NCBI GenBank assembly: GCA_012184525.1
Contig: WOFQ01000033.1
Span: 186,001 to 250,000, forward strand
DNA length: 64,000 nt
Reading direction: 5' to 3'
Source: Xenoacremonium recifei
Taxonomy: Eukaryota > Ascomycota > Sordariomycetes > Hypocreales > Nectriaceae
Positions 32,784 to 44,934 of the stretch are shown piece after piece; positions within the stretch are counted from its first letter, which is position 1, and the number at the start of each line of letters is the position of its first letter. The translations under genes and the position numbers were made by a program. Under the pieces are notes generated by a model, which made no database searches, was not told the origin of the DNA, and worked only from the letters and a program-made list of their open reading frames with translations.

Positions 32784-35037
32784 ATGATGTGGACCTCATT
32801 GTCTGGGACCAACCAAGCTCGGGAGCATTTGGTGGTGTTGGTCCTGCTCGCTTTCTATGTCGGCATCGCAGTTCAGCAACAAGGTCCCATAGATCCCATT
32901 ACCAACTTTTGTCGGCGATGGGGCCATCAAACAGCTGTCGTCGACAACAAGCTCTACATCGACGGTGGACTGGTTACTTACTCGCCGTCGTCGCAGCCGC
33001 CTGAGAACTATACCAGTATGTCTATCTTCGCTTGATTCAATTGTCGCATGAAATTGGGAGGAAGGCCAGCTCATGAACTGGTGATGCAAACTCCCAAGCC
33101 GAGAGTCGGGTTCGGCGCAAGACTCTGCACTCGTCCTGGAGCTGCCCAAGCTGACATGACACTTTCACTCCAGATCCGTACTTCATCTACCATGACCTAA
33201 GCTCCAATGCAAGCTCGGGCATGCCTCCTCCGTATGCCAATCTCAGCAAGAATTCGACCATCCCCTATGTCAATGGCGCTGTGCTGTGGCCCGATACTGT
33301 CAACAAGTATATCTATCTGTTCGGCGGGGAGTTCTATCAGGAGACACCTTGGCCCTTTGCGTTCTATTCCTACGACATTATCAATAACTACTGGGACAAC
33401 CTCGGTGCTCCTACATCACCCAGCCTCGGCTACCTGAGTTACGGCGCCGGTCTCTCGATCTCTGAAAGGGGTGAAGGGTATTACTATGGTGGCTGGATGA
33501 GTAACAATACCGATGCGAACTGGGGAAATGCGCCCGCCGTGCAGACCTCGTATATACTGAAATACGATATGGATTCCAAGACGTGGACCAATACGACTGG
33601 ACCAGACGACATTGGCCGCGCAGAAGGCGTCATGGTATACATTCCTGCTGGCGATGGAGGTCTCATCATCTACTTCGGGGGGATTCAGGATACGGGAAAT
33701 GGGACATGGGATGGGCAACCGATGGATCAGATCATGATCTACGATATCCTTAGCCAGAAGGCCTATGTCCAGAACGCGACCGGAGAGGTTCCAGGGATGA
33801 GAAGGCGATTCTGTGCTGGCGCCTCCTGGCCGGATGATCAGTCGTCTTATAACATGTAGGTTCTCTCAAGTCAACATTCAGTGTTGTCGCCAAGAGCATC
33901 AAGCTGACACTTCGCAACAGCTACCTGTACGGCGGTTTGGGTGAGGCAGCTGGGAGTCTGGGATGGGACGATCTATATGTCCTCACGATCCCGAGCTTTC
34001 AGTGGGTTCGCATGTACCCTACAGATGGCAACATCACGGGCCAATACCCTCACCACAGTCTGAGCTGCAATGTGGTCAACGAAGCACAGATGCTCATCCA
34101 CGGCGGCTTCTTTCCAGAGAGCAACACCTGTGACGTTCCCGATCAATACGGCATGCACAACGTTGACCTCGGTGAGCAAAACAGCGATCACGCTGTCTGG
34201 CAACTCTACGATCCCGACAAGACGCAGTACGCCGTGCCTCCGGATGTTGTCTCAGTTATTGGCGGTTCTAGCGACGGAGGCGCAACGAAGACGACCCCGT
34301 CAGGAGGATTCGACAACCCGGACCTCACTGTATTGATGACTCGCAAAGCGACCGTTGCTACAAGGAGTCCGACCCGGGCCATTCCCACACCCGGCAACGG
34401 AGGTGGTGGCGGGGGCCTCTCGACCGGAGCTATCGCCGGGATCGCCGTGGGCGGGGCCGTGGTTTTGATCGCCGTCCTTCTCGGCGCTTGCTGTCTCATC
34501 CGCAAGAACCGCCGCCGGAGACGCGGCCAAGTCGAGTCCATGAGCCAGCCATATCAATACCACCATCCGCCGCAGCCCTCGCACAGCTCGAACCAGTACT
34601 CGCAAGGCCCCTGGAGCCCGCAGTCTTCGCACTTCGCCCCCGCGAGTCCGCCGCCGTTCCAAAGCCGGCCGCAGACTGTTCCGCCGCATATCGGTCCACC
34701 GGTTGAGCTTCCCTCGGGCAGCACTAACGAGATCCCTCACATGTCGCCCTACTCTGAAACCGCGTCGAGCGTCGAGCCCAAGTACGATGCCCACGGCAAC
34801 ATCTGGGTTCCTCAGGTTAGCATGATGCAGGTCCCCAGCCAGCAGTGGCAGTCTCCCAACCCTGGCGGCGGCGGCGGCGGCGGCGGAAGTCCTCTATATG
34901 ACAGCACCGAGGGCTCCAACACTCTCAAGCCGGACGACCCCAGCCGGACGCAGTCGCCGCAGGAGCTAGGCACGGAGCTCCAGCGAGTCGCCTTGGGACC
35001 CGGCTCTCCGACGCACGAGACATATTACCACCCTTGA
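32784..35037 (+). CDS. Kelch-repeat type I membrane protein
   Basis: Three exons, 32784-33015, 33174-33855 and 33921-35037, give 676 residues; introns are 158 and 65 nt. A hydrophobic stretch near residues 15-30 (LVVLVLLAFYVGIAV) acts as signal peptide or anchor. Kelch-type beta-propeller blades follow: RWGHQTAVVDNKLYIDGG, NKYIYLFGGEF, GEGYYYGGWMS, GLIIYFGGI, YLYGGLGEAAGSLGWDDLYVL and MLIHGGFFPES, with several N-glycosylation sites. A Gly-rich linker precedes a single membrane span (AIAGIAVGGAVVLIAVLLG, about residue 475) and an Arg-rich stop-transfer signal, so the propeller faces outside and a Pro/Ser/Gln-rich tail of about 170 residues, with a seven-Gly run, lies in the cytosol. The layout resembles fungal cell-surface Kelch proteins; ligand and function are unknown. 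Confidence 0.85.
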
Positions 35038-38000
35038 TCTATGTCTTTCTTGATGAGCGAGCGAGCGAGCGAGCGATGATTGGTATGAGAGAGCCGAGGA
35101 AGAGGACTGGGAACGGAGTATTGGAGTAGGAATTGGCCAGGAAACTTTGACGCCCAGGATGTCGGCACGTCTATTCGGCCCTTGTGTGTGGTATTTACGG
35201 GACATTGACTCTGCACTCTCTACGATTTCACGACAAACTACATGTAATAATTTCCTCGTGGCGAGAAATCTTTTTATCTACTGGGCAAACGCCCCTTGGC
35301 TTAGGAACAAAAGAAAAGAAAAATGGTTGACCTCGACCCTGGATTGGGCGTAAATTTGATCTCTACCAACATTGGACTTATTGTGTTGTCGGAACTCGCT
35401 GAGAAACAAACGCAAAGTACCTACCATGCAAGTGTACAGCACCTGGAACGCTTTTGGTGTGCCGTTGAGGGCAGATCTCGTATCTGTGCTCATGTGCTCG
35501 GCATCTGACGAAATGCATCACATCATACCGCGTCCCGCTCGTGTTATGGGCACCGTGATCTAGCATTTCAGGCGGGAGGCAATCTTACATGTGCATCCGG
35601 AACTCGTCATCGCCGGGGGGAGGGTATCGTGACTCGCGGGGGGGTTGGGCGACACAGACCGGTCAGCCGGGTCGACGGTGAGGCTCGGCGGAGGCGGTGG
35701 TGGTGGTAGGTAGAAGGGGGTGGGCGGCGACTTGGCGGGATGACTGGCAGATGGACACTTGACGCTTGACGCTCACTGTCGAAAGCGCTGATGAAGGGCC
35801 TGGAAGTCGCCACACGGCGGCCAGGAGTGACACCATCGGAGGAGAGATTCCATCACGACCGTGCTGCGTCGGAGGATTGCTCGAATCAGTGCGTGATACA
35901 GGCTCCGGAAGGCGTCGTGACCGAGCTACAAGTGCTTGTGTGATTCTGAGATGTCGTGCACTTGTCGGCCGCTCACCCCTGGATGCAGGCATAAGGCCGG
36001 GGGATGCTCGTGTTGTGTGCGACTCTGTGTAAATTGCGAGTCCGTCTGCAGAATGTCAGGGCCTCCCAAACTATAAGCTAATATTGAGGTTGTCGTGAGA
36101 TCGCCTATACTGCTTCCGAAATCTGGGGTTGAAGATTCGACATCTAGCACGCCATCCGCTTGATGTCTGGCGCAACGTAGCAAAGGACCCTTCACCTGCG
36201 TCTAGAGATTCGCCGTGCCTTGCAGCAGCGCAATACACCTAAGACCAGCTACAAATGATGCCATCTGTCTGGTAAGGCTAGCAGCGTGCCGCGGTACAGA
36301 CCTTCTGTGGAAAAAGCAATTCTGGGCAACCATCTCCAGGGGGTCTGCAGGATGATCTCACTTCTCGCTTCAGCTCGCCGCGGCTCCGGTGACCGACTGC
36401 AGGTCGAAGCTGGATGGTGCGGCGGCCGAGTCAGCAAGTCGCGTGCCCGTTCCCATTTCCAAATTCGCACATGCAAGACACGATGATGTGAGGGATCTGG
36501 ACATGCGACCTTAGCCTGACGAATCTCGAGCGAAGTGATTATGCGACATCCCGCGTCTGGCGCTGGGATGAAAGCGAACCAAGGTTGGTCGAGAGCTGAT
36601 ATCGGCCATCCAGCCAGCCACGATACTGGCGATTCAGTCTGACGACGGCTGAACTAAGCTTGGCACTGCCGCTTTGAGTGGCGGCCAGCGCAGAGGTCAC
36701 ATCTATTGGATCTTCGGACTACCCAAAGGGGTATCTGCGACGGTTCGTGGAGGCGGGGTTCGTGACGGAGAGCGGGATGAAGAGCGAGATAAGCAGTCAC
36801 GGGAGGGCGTCTTAGCGGATCGTCGGAGGGCGCGATGATAAGATATTCAACGTCTAACCGCGTTGTTGCTGAAGAAACATCGTGCCCCGGATCTTCACGC
36901 GAGCAGTCAGACTAGCAGATGGTCCGTGGACATTCGGGACAATGTGGCGTGGCACCTCTCGTGGGCAAAGGAGAGGAACAAGCCATCTGGAGGGCCGGCT
37001 GGCACCACCTCTGCAGTCCCACGACGTCGAGAAGCCTCACTCGAAGCCTGCCTGCCTGCCTGCTCTGAATCCCGAGCAAGCTCCTGAGACATGGACAAGG
37101 ACAGCATGCCTGCCGGTGGAGTCGCGGTGTCTGATGCACGACATTGGATGGAGGTGCGAGCCGAGACATTGACTGGTCGCGTTGGATGAGTGAGGCCTGC
37201 CATCTGGCGATAAGCAACAAGGCCCTCAGCCAGGGACCATCGTCATTCATCCATCGTCGCTGATAAGACCGTCACGCTCGTTCCCTGGCGCGTTCCTGCA
37301 GCGGGCGGCGTCAGGATGGTCTGGAGAACGATCTGGACTTGGGACCAGGGGCCGCAGGGGAACGGGCGGGAATAGCGCAGCTGATGCCCTCACACACGAC
37401 ATTTTGCCGGCGACTGTGAAGCCTTATCTTGCCATCTTGCCTGATCCAGGTCGTCCGCCGTCAGGGTCCTCGGCATCTCAGGGTCTTTGGACGGGCGGGA
37501 TGATTGCCATGTCGCTCTCCATCTTGGTCCGAAGAGACATGCCCGATGGCACTCTCCCCCACCACGCTCGCCTCCAATCGCCCGAGAACGAAAACTGCCA
37601 GTGTGCTTCGAGTGTCTGAGAGCCTGAGCATTCCCGATCCCGAAGATATCCGGATCAGCACAACTGGCGTGGGAGAACGATTGGCCCGTGAGCATTGATG
37701 ATGTGATCGTGAGCATCAGTTTGATGTTCCACACGAACAGACCAGCCCTAAGGCACGTTTTTTCCTTTTTTTCGGGTAATAAGAGTTTGGAAAGCTTTTT
37801 TCTTCTCCCTCCCACTCCTCCACCGCTCCTCAGGGGCTCTGCCAAAGCGTGGTACAAAAAGGCACGAACCGTAGACGCTATCCCCAGACCAAGCGGACTC
37901 TCCTCACAGTGGGCCGACCTAAAATGAGTCCTCGAAGACCTTGATGGGGATGAAGAGTGATGAGCCGCAATGGTGTCGATTCGGAAGAAGAGACGCTAGC

Positions 38001-39920
38001 AGTCCCTCCCTCCCCCCGTTGCGCGCGACGATCGGACGGCAGACGAGGAGACAACGACTGAGACGGACGACGATGTCCATGTACACGCGATTCAGCAACT
38101 GCAGAGGAGCAGCCCCCCGCTAATCCTCCAGGCCAGGGACAGTCGAGGCTTGCTGGGACTTGCAGCTTGACCCCCACGCCCGTCCTTGGACCTTGATGCC
38201 GATGCGACGTCGAGCGCAGAGCCATGCAGGCCTGTCTGGTTATCGGCGGCCGGTGGACCGAGGGAAGGCATGGCAAGAGGATGGATGGATGTCTGAGATG
38301 CGCGCGACAACCCTGGCCGATGATGATGACTGGCGGATCCGGGATCCATCCTCTTGAGGAGGGGCACGGCATTGTCTGGCGGCTGTGATCTGACTCAAAT
38401 GAGACACTGCGCGAGCGAGAGAATGAGAAAGCCAACAACAAACACGGACCTCCTGGACCTGAGACCCTGTTGGCCCACGATGTTGTCGGAGGCTCTCTGG
38501 TTTGATAGCTGGCCGTCTGGCGCGTCTGGGGGGTCCGCTGCCAAACTCCTCCAACCCCGCAACGATGTGCGCGCCGGGTGGTTTAATAGTGGCAGCTTAA
38601 TATTTGCCCTAGCCGTGCGGAACTTGGGACATGGATGTCACTAGGGAGCCATGATAGAGGCCGACAGACCGAGGAGGTGCTTGCGGACAAGGGAACCGAG
38701 TTGCAGTGCTGCGTACCAGCATCCATAGTCTGTCGAGGCGATGAGGAGAGCATGACCGGACCGGACTAGGAGACAGTAGAGAAATGACGAGAGGGACAGG
38801 CGATACGGTAGCGAGGGGGAGCGAGACGAGAAGAGAGAGGAGAGATCAGGATCCCGGTCCTGGCTCGGGCCTTTGTCGTGGGGTTGATGGTTGCGTTGTG
38901 CGGTTGGCCGTCCTATGCCATGATGCAGATGCAGATGCAATCCCGAATTCACGAAATATGTATCATGCATACGCATCGTGCCCATGCATCGAGCGAGAGC
39001 TGAGGGATGTCACTGGCACGTATCTGGCCAGCATTGACGCAGCTCTGTCCCAAGACGTCGAGATGCATCGCTGCACGGCTGCATGTACAGGACAGTAGCT
39101 TGGTGGATTCCCGTGTCCGTCCAGGCGGATTAGCCTGAAGCTGCTGCCGCAATCACGGATTCCCACAGGCACGGGGGGGCCGAGTGCTGACGGGTTGGCG
39201 AACGGGAAGGCTCGTCGTCAGCACGAAGGCGCAGGTTGTCACGACGCCCAAGACCACAACTCGCGAGGCCATCCGGACGGCACGGCAGCTGAGCGGAGCG
39301 GGTAACGAAACGTGCTCGGCGGGGTGGATGAGACGACAACTCATCACGGTCGTTGGGGATTTGGCATTGAGTAATAGTCTGGTCCCGGACGCGAATAGTC
39401 AGTCGGCTCTCCAGTCGAATTCCTGGAGCATCAGCAGAGGACGACTGATTGATCAGAATTGTGCCATCCGCCGCCATCGCCCATCGTCACCTGGCCCGTT
39501 GCGGATGGCGGGCTGGTCTAGTTGATGGCCATGCCATCCATGCCATGCCATCCATCCATCCTTGCAGCGACACCCACCCGTGCCCTCGTCGGCTGCAACG
39601 CTGGAGGACCTGGAGGGAACCCTGCAACCCTGGAAGCTCTCTCGGCTCTCCCTGCACGCCCTGCAACAACCCTGGGGGCTCCATTTGAAGCCAATGAGAC
39701 GCGGCGAGGGGTCGTCGGGATGGAGGTCCCTGGGGGCGGTGCGTGCCTGACAGTGTCCGTGATGCTAGCTTCGATCGGCATGTGGTTATCCATGCCTGTG
39801 TGTGTGTGCAGGCAGAGAGTACGTCAGATACGCTGGTCTGTCGTCGTGTCGTCCGTCTTGTCTTGTCTTGTCTTGTTTGGTTTGGTTTGTGCAGCGCATT
39901 GCCATTCTTATCCAGATGAT
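35038..39920. other. 4.9-kb stretch without recognisable gene
   Basis: GC-rich sequence with many overlapping open frames on both strands, none with a recognisable domain or a convincing splice pattern, and rich in ATGG/CCAT-type short motifs. It starts with the Kelch gene 3' UTR, which contains a (GAGC)n tract at 35056-35075. From what can be seen it is regulatory or non-coding DNA; a long non-coding transcript is possible but unproven. Confidence 0.45.
39855..39890. repeat. (TCTTG)n / (GTTTG)n pentanucleotide tract
   Basis: Four TCTTG-type units run into three TTTGG-type units on the plus strand, directly upstream of the ATG-poor region. Confidence 0.8.
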
Positions 39921-40207
39921 GTGACGGGCGCTAAGCAATCTCGCGAATAGTGAAGGACGAGGAGAGACGCTGGCCTGAGATTGCCGAGGGCCATTACAAG
40001 AGGAGGCTGTCCCCGACCAGCTGCTCGCTCCTTCCCCTCCATCGTCTTATCGTGACCTACCTTACCTACCTGACTTCGCGTCTCGTGCCTTCCGCGTCTC
40101 TCGACTCTGTCTTCTTTTCCTCTCTTCTCCTTAACACAATCTGAGATCTGTTTTCAACTCGAAGACATCTACAGAAACACGCCATCACAGACGAGACTTC
40201 TTCCCGC

Positions 40208-40348
40208 ATGCTTAGATATCCATCTCCATTCTCTGTTAGCACCTGTCAGCCCTGCAAAGTGGCCGACCAGCGCCCAACCGACCCCGTCCTCGTCGCGCGC
40301 CGTACTCGGTCGTGCTCCGTGCAAACACATCCGACAAAGGGCAATTAG
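40208..40348 (+). CDS. Candidate uORF of 46 codons
   Basis: One of only two upstream ATGs in the leader-like region. It starts MLRYPSPFSV and ends KGN before TAG. It contains a CQPC pair and is Arg/Pro-rich. No similarity recognised; coding status is open. It would reduce translation of the downstream Ecl1-like protein if the leader is transcribed. Confidence 0.25.
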   Translation: MLRYPSPFSVSTCQPCKVADQRPTDPVLVARRTRSCSVQTHPTKGN

Positions 40349-41482
40349 CCCCAGAGACTGCTGCGGTGAAGCCCTCAACCGTTGCTTGTTGTTGGGCCGG
40401 CTCGCGCTTTCATCCCAGGTCGTCCCCAGTGCCCCAGCTCCAAGCTTGCGCCAGGGGTCCCGGCAACATCGTCATCGCCATATTCGCCCGCCATCGCCGT
40501 TGATTTACCCGTCTCTATCCTATCGACGCCGCCGATACCGTCCGGTGTCAATAGCTTTGCTGCTGTGAAGACTCGATTGCTATCTGTGATTGGTTCAAAC
40601 GGCCTAGCGAGACAAGTCCGCTTTCGGATCCTCGCCCTGTCAGTCACGACAAGGCATCGAGTCACCAGCCTAAACTCCATACCAGGCGCCCCAGCCTGAG
40701 CTGAGTACTTCAAAGATACGGCCACTACACAAGGTTCCCGAGCCCCGACATCGCAGCCGCCGTTCGCATCGCCGGCTATCAGTCCATCCATCGGTCCATT
40801 ATACAACCGCCCGTCTTCACATCGCCGTCTTTGCCAACTTCATTACATCTATCTCTTCAGCAATTTTTTCTCCCATCGATTTTTCATTCCTTATCTTCAA
40901 CCGTGCCCGCTAATTGACCCCGTCGACGGTCGACCCATCATCCTCCTCCACAGCCTAAGCCGCATTTTCACCGTCTCCATTGACAGCGCGCACTTACACA
41001 TCCGGCGGCTCGCCAACTTACACGCTCACGCCCCCCTAAAAGGCACCGACTTTGCAGCGCCCGTCACGTCTCAGAGGGAGACGCGCCTGTTCCTTGGTTT
41101 TTTTCTGGATTCGACGCATCAGGGACCCGTTCTCTCAACTTAGACGTTGAGTAGCTCAGCCTCATCCCCACGCCAAAAGCCTCTTTCTTGTTAGCCGCTG
41201 GGTGCCTGTCGGTGACGCAACATCGATTACTCACCCGTCGAAGAACCGAATCGAAGTTTTCCGCGCGTTTATCGGGCTATCAGGGTCTCTGACTCTGACT
41301 GTGTCGCGGTTCTCGGTGTACTGCACCGTACCTTGCTTGGCGGGACGACGACGCATTCGACACTAAAAATTCTTCGTCCCGGTTGCGACGCTACTCCAGC
41401 TTCTGGACGCTGCGCTTGGCTGGAACTCCACAGCGTCTCACGCTCGGGGAATTCATTGCTTCTGGTCCTCTCGTCCCTGCAC

Positions 41483-41506
41483 ATGCACACGCGCCCGGGG
41501 CTATAA
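41483..41506 (+). CDS. Candidate uORF of 7 codons
   Basis: The second of two ATGs in the leader-like region; encodes MHTRPGL and stops about 480 nt before the main start. Adenine at -3 gives a fair initiation context. Confidence 0.25.
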   Translation: MHTRPGL

Positions 41507-41988
41507 TTTGCCACCCCGACGACTCACCCCCTTGACATATCGCACATTATCGGTCTGCGCAGGACACGGGCGGCCACGACAGAAAATTTTTGCAGTTTTT
41601 AACGGACCCTTGAAATCGCTGGTGCAATCAACTGGCGGAAAGGGGGAACTGTGCAGCCTGGACCTGGCGTTTATCCCCCCGCCCTCGAACCACTGGGAAA
41701 ATTCCCCCCAGCGGGCCTAAAAAAAGGCGGTACGGACGGGAACAGACAGGGCCCTGACGAAAAGGTACAAAGGCTGTACCTGTACCTGTACCTGTACCTG
41801 CACCGATTGTACCGAGCAGCCGCCAGGTACCTCCTTCCATTTTACGACACCCGAGCACGCAACCGCTGTATCTGGCCAATCATCCCTGCCCCGGCCATCA
41901 AGGCCATTGAACCTCGTGCCTTCTTATCCATCTCGACCTCCCTCGCTTCTTGGATCTCTTCCCCCCTCCATATCTTTTCCTCTACAAG

Positions 41989-43074
41989 ATGCACCACAAC
42001 CGAAGAAAGTCTGGCCACGGCCTACCGAACACTTCCATGACGGACGTGCGAAAAGCTGCCACTGCTACCGACCTTACCACCAAGCACAAGCGACCAGTCA
42101 TGACTCGGAGACACACTCCCCAAAAGCTCGGACGGAGTCATCGTGACCGCGATCGGGAACGACATGAGGCCTGGGAAGACGAGCGTGAGAGCTTCCCTCA
42201 ATACTGGTAGGTGTTTTCTTTCTCCTTTGCGGCCGCTCTGGTGCGCCTTCGCATATCAGACGTTCAAAAGTTCCCCAATCCCGAAGTCGTTGCTTTTTCC
42301 CTACTCCGTTGGGGATTGCACGACTTACAACGAAGCGGTCCCGGAAACCCCCTAGGGCGCCTCGCATCGCATCACTTTCCATCACATCTCACAAGAAATA
42401 AGCACTGTGCTAACGAATGGCTTTTTTCTCCGATAGCATGATCTGCGAAAAGCAATTCATCCCGCATGACGACATGTTCCTGTATTGCTCAGACAAGTAC
42501 GTGGAATCCCGCCCCAGACGGTGGACCCTATTCGGAATTCACGGGTTGCTAATAATATTTTTACAGTTGTCGAAGAATCGACCAGAACTCAACGTCACAA
42601 CCGAGTTCGTCAATCCGCGATTACGTGTCGACGGGAAACCTTCCATTCTACGCATCGGGAAATCCGGAGCCCAGGGACATCATCCCCAGGGCGTCTCCTT
42701 CAAGACCGAGCTCAATGCATTTCACTTCTCCACCGACGACGCCAGGAACGCACGCGGCGTCTTATCAGCACACGTCGGCCGTCTCGGCACTCCGGTCACT
42801 CAATGTCCGGCCACCAAGTCCGCCATCGCCGACCGGCAGCTCCAGCATGCTCTGGCCCTTCAGCCGCAGCGCAGCGACGAGCCCCAACAACTCGTACACG
42901 CGGCCATCGGCTGGCTACTTCTCGTCTACCTACGACAATGGCTTCTACGGGGCCGGCGGGTACACCTATGACATGGCTTCGGGAGGCATGGACCGGCCAC
43001 TGCCCTCCCGCCATCCTGGGGGCTACTCGCGACCCAAGAGCATTGAACTGGTGACACCAATGGTTGGCAGATAG
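41989..43074 (+). CDS. Ecl1-type life-span regulatory factor
   Basis: Three exons, 41989-42206, 42437-42496 and 42567-43074, give 261 residues; introns are 230 and 70 nt. The 60-nt middle exon and both joins are fixed by the conserved block FPQYCMICEKQFIPHDD...FLYCSDNCRRID, which supplies the Cys motif C73-x2-C76-x13-C90-x3-C94, a probable zinc site. The N-terminus is basic (MHHNRRKSGHG, KHKRPVMTRRHTPQKLG). The C-terminal 160 residues are Ser/Pro/Tyr-rich and disordered. The domain is that of the fungal Ecl1/2/3 life-span regulatory factors, which in fission yeast extend chronological life span and respond to nutrient stress; a nuclear regulatory role here is inferred. The upstream region is exceptionally long and ATG-poor. 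Confidence 0.85.
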
Positions 43075-44934
43075 GGGTGGAAGGTCAGCGAAAGAAGAAA
43101 GCAACAGACGCCGTCCCAAGGATCCCCGGGCTGCAACCTGGCAACCGGCACGAACGCCTCTCCAGCAGAGCGCTTCTGGTTGGTGAGAAGGCCGACGGTG
43201 GTGATGGTCGGTGAGATGGTCTGTGGGGGCTAGTCTCCAGCGTCGAGCATTTTCGCGGAGGCGGTCGCTTGCCTACGGCAAACCCCCGCCGCGAAGGTGC
43301 ACGAGCTGGGCCTGGCCGGTGACCAGTCTTTGCGGGGTTACAGGGGGGTTGGCCTCCTGAACGCTCGAGCGCAGGGCACAGGGCACAGCACAGCACAGCA
43401 CACAAGGTGCCCGCAGGATCATCAGCCCTCACCACCCACCACTCACCACTGCGACCAAGCCACGAGCTCTCGGAGGCCCGTGCCGGCCAAGACGACACGT
43501 CGACGCTATCATCTCTCATTTTCTTATCACATTGTTTCATGTTTTCTCGAGGGGGTGGACAATGGGAGAGGCTACTAGGCCTTGGACTCCGTTGAACCAC
43601 GGCCCCCTCAGGCGCTCAAAAGTTATCACACATCATCATACAACACATACACCTCACACATTATTACGTTGCATTGGCATTTCTTGGCGGCGTTGGGTTG
43701 GACGGCACACATCGATCTGGATTTCTATTCTCATTTCTTGCTTTGGGCGTCGGTAATTACGAGCGACTACGATCCCCGAATGGCAAACCACGACAAACGA
43801 CCTGACAAATAGCCCCGGCTCGTCAGGCCTCCGAACCGAGACTCTGGGGTTCCCCCGCAAGCCATCTGCTGCTAGCGGTGATCAGCTGGCTGGGGAGCCC
43901 CTAGCTCACCACCCCGTCCGCAGGTTTCTCCTCGGATTTCCCTTTTGCACCTGGGTTTGCGGACATTGGCTCTGGTTACTCTCCTGGTTCCGAGTCCGGA
44001 GGTCGCTTACGACTTTGATGGCATCGCTTCGGCATATACAGTACAGTGCCCACAACAGGCACTTATTAGAAAGATCATGCATCCATGCATACCTTAGCAT
44101 TTGGTTGGCGGATGGATACCACGGGCCCTTGTATAATTTTCAATTTCTGTTACTGCACAATTTTCTGTTCCCCAAGAACCGGGCCGGCACCTACTGCCGC
44201 ATGACCCCTCTCAGCATTATCATATCATGAGCATCATTCAGCATCACCGTTTATCATATCATCTCTTATTTATCTCAAGACATTATGGGGAGGCTTAGCA
44301 TGACTACTGTTGGAAGGCATTTTTCTACTTTTTTTTTTTATAAACCGTTAGCATGGTATAATCTGTTACTGGCAGAGATGATGGTGGCATTGCATATTTT
44401 CGGACATATCAAGGTTGCATCTGAAGAGAAGACACAAGACGACATGAGACGAGACGAAACGAGACTCCCTGTCATGACACTGCAGGAGTCTGCGCTGGGA
44501 TCACGACAGAGTCCATGCATGATAGCATAGCATAACGCATCACACCCGGCGGCTTATTAGTCGGCGGCGGCGTGTTAATTCGACATTCTAGACTCTGCAT
44601 CTCACATCTGGACCTTCTGACCCTTCGCTTGTGACAATGCTGACCCAACCAACCAACTTGCTGACCTACTTATCATGACCCTGGCTCGACCTGGACTGCC
44701 TGCCGGATCCTGTCTCGTCAGCCCCCATGCTTCCCCCAGACTAACGCCCTTCAGCTTCCCCAGAGCCAATCCCCAGCGTCACATGAGCGGGCACGCCGAG
44801 AGGCACGCGGGGGAGAAACAGCGGCGTAACGTCGCCTTTCTCTTCAGCGCCCCCGCCCGGAGATGCATGCATGCATGGGTGTGAGCTCGTCAAAGTACAG
44901 AGTACGAAGTATTGAGTACGGGTACAAGATAGCA
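43075..44934. other. Intergenic region between Ecl1-like gene and transporter pseudogene
   Basis: 1.86 kb with the Ecl1-like 3' UTR and no supported gene. It contains a (GCACA)n-type tract near 43378-43401 and becomes AT-rich after 43600. Confidence 0.5.

Larger units (their letters stand above)
39921..41988 (+). promoter_or_regulatory. ATG-depleted, CT-rich region: probable long leader of the Ecl1-like gene
   Basis: Across about 2.06 kb immediately before the Ecl1-like start codon I count two ATG triplets on the plus strand, at 40208 and 41483; in the 1.85 kb from 40141 the reverse triplet CAT occurs about 42 times. Such strand bias is expected for transcribed leader sequence selected against upstream starts. 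The two exceptions open short frames that end before the main start. A TGTACC hexamer repeat (41775-41798) lies near the gene. The transcript start is not visible, so the extent of the leader is inferred. Confidence 0.5.

Noticed and set aside
39531..39570. CATCC/CATGC short repeats as a regulatory array
   Set aside because: Imperfect simple-sequence repeats of a kind common across the intergenic DNA. No distinct spacing or symmetry.
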